Assembly (NCBI GenBank): GCA_003558415.1
Contig: PWLT01000051.1
Location: forward strand, 1 to 7,834
Length of the DNA: 7,834 nt
Origin: Hyphomicrobiales bacterium
GTDB taxonomy: Bacteria; Pseudomonadota; Alphaproteobacteria; Rhodobacterales; Rhodobacteraceae
Reading direction: 5' to 3'
The stretch's first letter is position 1, and each line of letters opens with the position of its first letter. The position numbers were made by a program, and so were the translations under genes. Below the pieces are notes generated by a model. It was not told the DNA's origin and made no database searches. It worked only from the letters and a program-made list of their open reading frames with translations. Of the stretch, positions 6,763 through 7,834 are shown piece by piece.

Positions 6763-7152
6763 TCATGTCAGTGCAAGGAGGATTATCACCAAAGTGGCCA
6801 GGAAGCCCACCGCCCAGATGAGTGAGCGCCACGGCACCCAGCCGAAGATATAGGCGGGAACGTAAAGGACGCGCGCGGCGAGATAGGTCCACGCGCAGGC
6901 CGCGGAAAGCGCGCTGCTCTGGTCGGCGAGCGTGACGACCACCACCGCCGGGGTGAACAGGATCAGTGCCTCGAAATGATTCTGCAGCGCCCGCTCCAAC
7001 CGGCCCGCGACGCCGGTCAGCGGGCGGTGCTGGTCGCGCGGCGACGTTGAGTAGTCGAGGCCGACCTGAAGGTTGGCCGAGATCGAGAAGACGACATACT
7101 GCGCGACCTGCAGCAGGCCGGCGAGGGCGAGGACGGTGAGTTCGGGGGTCAT
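6763..7152 (-). CDS. MAPEG-family membrane protein (second of tandem pair)
   Basis: A 129-residue inner-membrane protein with four hydrophobic segments (near residues 5-25, 60-77, 84-100 and 108-128), the usual MAPEG layout. After the first helix it has GVAGRLERALQNHFEA, the family-type Arg/Asn/Glu stretch, and later the RVLYVPAYIFG segment with the Pro-Ala-Tyr triplet. MAPEG proteins of eukaryotes are trimeric glutathione- or eicosanoid-dependent enzymes; the bacterial members are mostly uncharacterised, so no reaction is claimed. The ATG at 7152 overlaps the stop of the upstream MAPEG gene by four bases (ATGA), which points to coupled translation; AGGAG lies ten bases upstream. It is followed by lpd after 72 bases. 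Confidence 0.85.
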   Translation of the reverse strand: MTPELTVLALAGLLQVAQYVVFSISANLQVGLDYSTSPRDQHRPLTGVAGRLERALQNHFEALILFTPAVVVVTLADQSSALSAACAWTYLAARVLYVPAYIFGWVPWRSLIWAVGFLATLVIILLALT

Positions 7153-7541
7153 GGGACCAGGACTCCTATGAGCATGAGAAGCATTCCGATGGATGCGAAA
7201 TGCCAGCATCCCGTGCGCACCCAGGGGACGCCCCAAACATAGGCGGGCAGGAAGGCCGCGCGGCCGGCAAGAAACATCATCACTCCCGTTTCGACCAGCG
7301 CCCCGCTGCGACCCGTCCAGAGGCTCACCACCGCGAGGCTGACAAAGAGCGGCGCGGATTCGACGAAATTCTCCAGCGCGCGCTTGAGCCGCCCCGGCAT
7401 CGGCCCGACCTCCGGCGCATTGTCGCGCGGCCCCACGGACCAGTCATTGCCCGCCTGCGCCTTGAGCGTGAGCCCCTGCGCCCCGATATGGACGAAGCCC
7501 AGCACGGCAGTTCCGATCAGGCCGATTGTCACGGTATCCAT
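7149..7541 (-). CDS. MAPEG-family membrane protein (first of tandem pair)
   Basis: A 130-residue membrane protein paralogous to its downstream neighbour. Both have an N-terminal hydrophobic helix, a polar loop with Pro-Arg-Asp, then GRLKRALENFVES in this one, and a later Pro-Ala-Tyr element (LPAYVWGVPW). Four hydrophobic segments are visible. The two proteins are clearly diverged, so they may form a mixed trimer; this is inference. The substrate is unknown. The ATG at 7541 has AAGGA six bases upstream. The preceding 184 bases to the next possible stop codon have lower GC and contain repeated CAAGT/ACTTG motifs, and a promoter may lie there. Transcription probably continues through the second MAPEG gene into lpd. 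Confidence 0.85.
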   Translation of the reverse strand: MDTVTIGLIGTAVLGFVHIGAQGLTLKAQAGNDWSVGPRDNAPEVGPMPGRLKRALENFVESAPLFVSLAVVSLWTGRSGALVETGVMMFLAGRAAFLPAYVWGVPWVRTGCWHFASIGMLLMLIGVLVP

Positions 7542-7570
7542 GGCATTTCCTTACGGCTTGACGAAACCCG

Positions 7571-7611
7571 ACTTGTTTTCTCGACTTCTTTGACAAGTTT
7601 CACGTTCAAGT
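7571..7611. repeat. CAAGT/ACTTG repeat cluster upstream of the MAPEG genes
   Basis: Three copies of one 5-base motif occur in 41 bases: ACTTG at 7571-7575, and CAAGT at 7594-7598 and 7607-7611. The first two form an inverted repeat (ACTTGT/ACAAGT, 16-base spacing), and the last two are direct repeats with a 13-base period. The cluster begins 30 bases before the ATG of the first MAPEG gene. It could be an operator or a hairpin in the leader, or chance. Confidence 0.3.
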
Positions 7612-7725
7612 GGCGAGGGTCATGCGAGGTGGAGCGGCAGGACTGACTGTTTCCATTGACCGAGCAGAAAACAACCTGAGCGCCTTCCGATAGAAGGGCG
7701 ACGGCACGGATTAAACACCTAACTA

Positions 7726-7834
7726 TCATTCTTCTCTTGCGCCCCCGAATGAATGCAGCGCCTCTTTCGCGGCAGATCTTGCAGAATAGGCGCCGGCAAA
7801 AAATATGAGTGCGGCCACGAGTATTAGCTCAACC
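7726..7834 (-). CDS. C-terminal end of a possible small membrane protein, cut by the window edge
   Basis: On the minus strand a frame enters from the right edge and ends at TGA (7728-7726). It encodes 35 residues, with a hydrophobic stretch LILVAALIFFAGAY, then a charged tail rich in Ala, Arg, Lys and Glu ending in GGAREE. This reads like one membrane helix followed by a cytosolic tail, and its third positions are mostly G/C in contrast to the spacer to its left. I do not recognise the protein. It is short enough to be chance, and the start is not visible. If real, it is the gene upstream of the MAPEG pair on the same strand. Confidence 0.4.
   Translation of the reverse strand, partial: VELILVAALIFFAGAYSARSAAKEALHSFGGAREE

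Noticed and set aside
7529..7729. Minus-strand 66-codon frame between the partial right-edge gene and the first MAPEG gene; its ATG overlaps the stop of the partial gene as ATGA
   Set aside because: The composition is unlike coding sequence here: mixed Ser, Arg and Val with low G/C third positions. It runs 13 bases into the MAPEG gene, and its ribosome binding site is weak. The ATGA overlap keeps it from being dismissed entirely.

Overview
The window is chromosomal DNA from a high-GC alphaproteobacterium, most likely of the Rhodobacterales (Rhodobacter/Roseobacter group). The basis is a HemY-type protein with a C-terminal zinc ribbon, an Hsp20 gene directly followed by a DUF1150 gene (a pairing I associate with alphaproteobacteria), a DUF465/YdcH gene ahead of purEK, and the strong G/C third-position bias. 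This is an inference from gene content; the species cannot be named from the sequence.

Layout, left to right. Plus strand: the 3' part of a HemY-like gene (1-818), then tRNA-Thr with anticodon CGU (863-938). Minus strand: a YbfB/YjiJ-type MFS transporter (994-2172), a 362-base gap with no supported gene, then the purine operon read right to left as DUF465 (4188-4406), purE (3619-4107) and purK (2535-3626); purE and purK overlap by 8 bases. Plus strand: an Hsp20 small heat-shock gene (4592-5008) and a DUF1150 gene (5022-5249). A pair of GC-rich hairpins separates these from the convergent minus-strand group: lpd (5302-6690), two overlapping MAPEG-family membrane protein genes (6763-7152 and 7149-7541), and the tail of another possible small membrane protein that runs off the right edge (7726-7834).

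Functionally this is mostly housekeeping: haem-linked or envelope TPR protein, tRNA, purine biosynthesis (AIR to CAIR), protein folding stress response, and the E3 subunit shared by 2-oxo acid dehydrogenases. There is no sign of a mobile element, prophage, CRISPR array or defence island.

The most interesting signal is the leader of the Hsp20 gene. A promoter with a heat-shock-like -35/-10 (4502-4531) is followed by a short leader that folds by eye into two hairpins (4539-4589). The second pairs the Shine-Dalgarno sequence AAGGA with GUCGCUU, leaving one bulged G. This matches the UYGCU-against-AGGA arrangement of ROSE-type RNA thermometers. I propose dual control of this small heat-shock gene, by promoter and by RNA melting. 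Secondary points are the tandem MAPEG pair in front of lpd, a strong orphan ribosome binding site antisense to the end of purK, and the lower-GC right edge with repeated CAAGT/ACTTG motifs.
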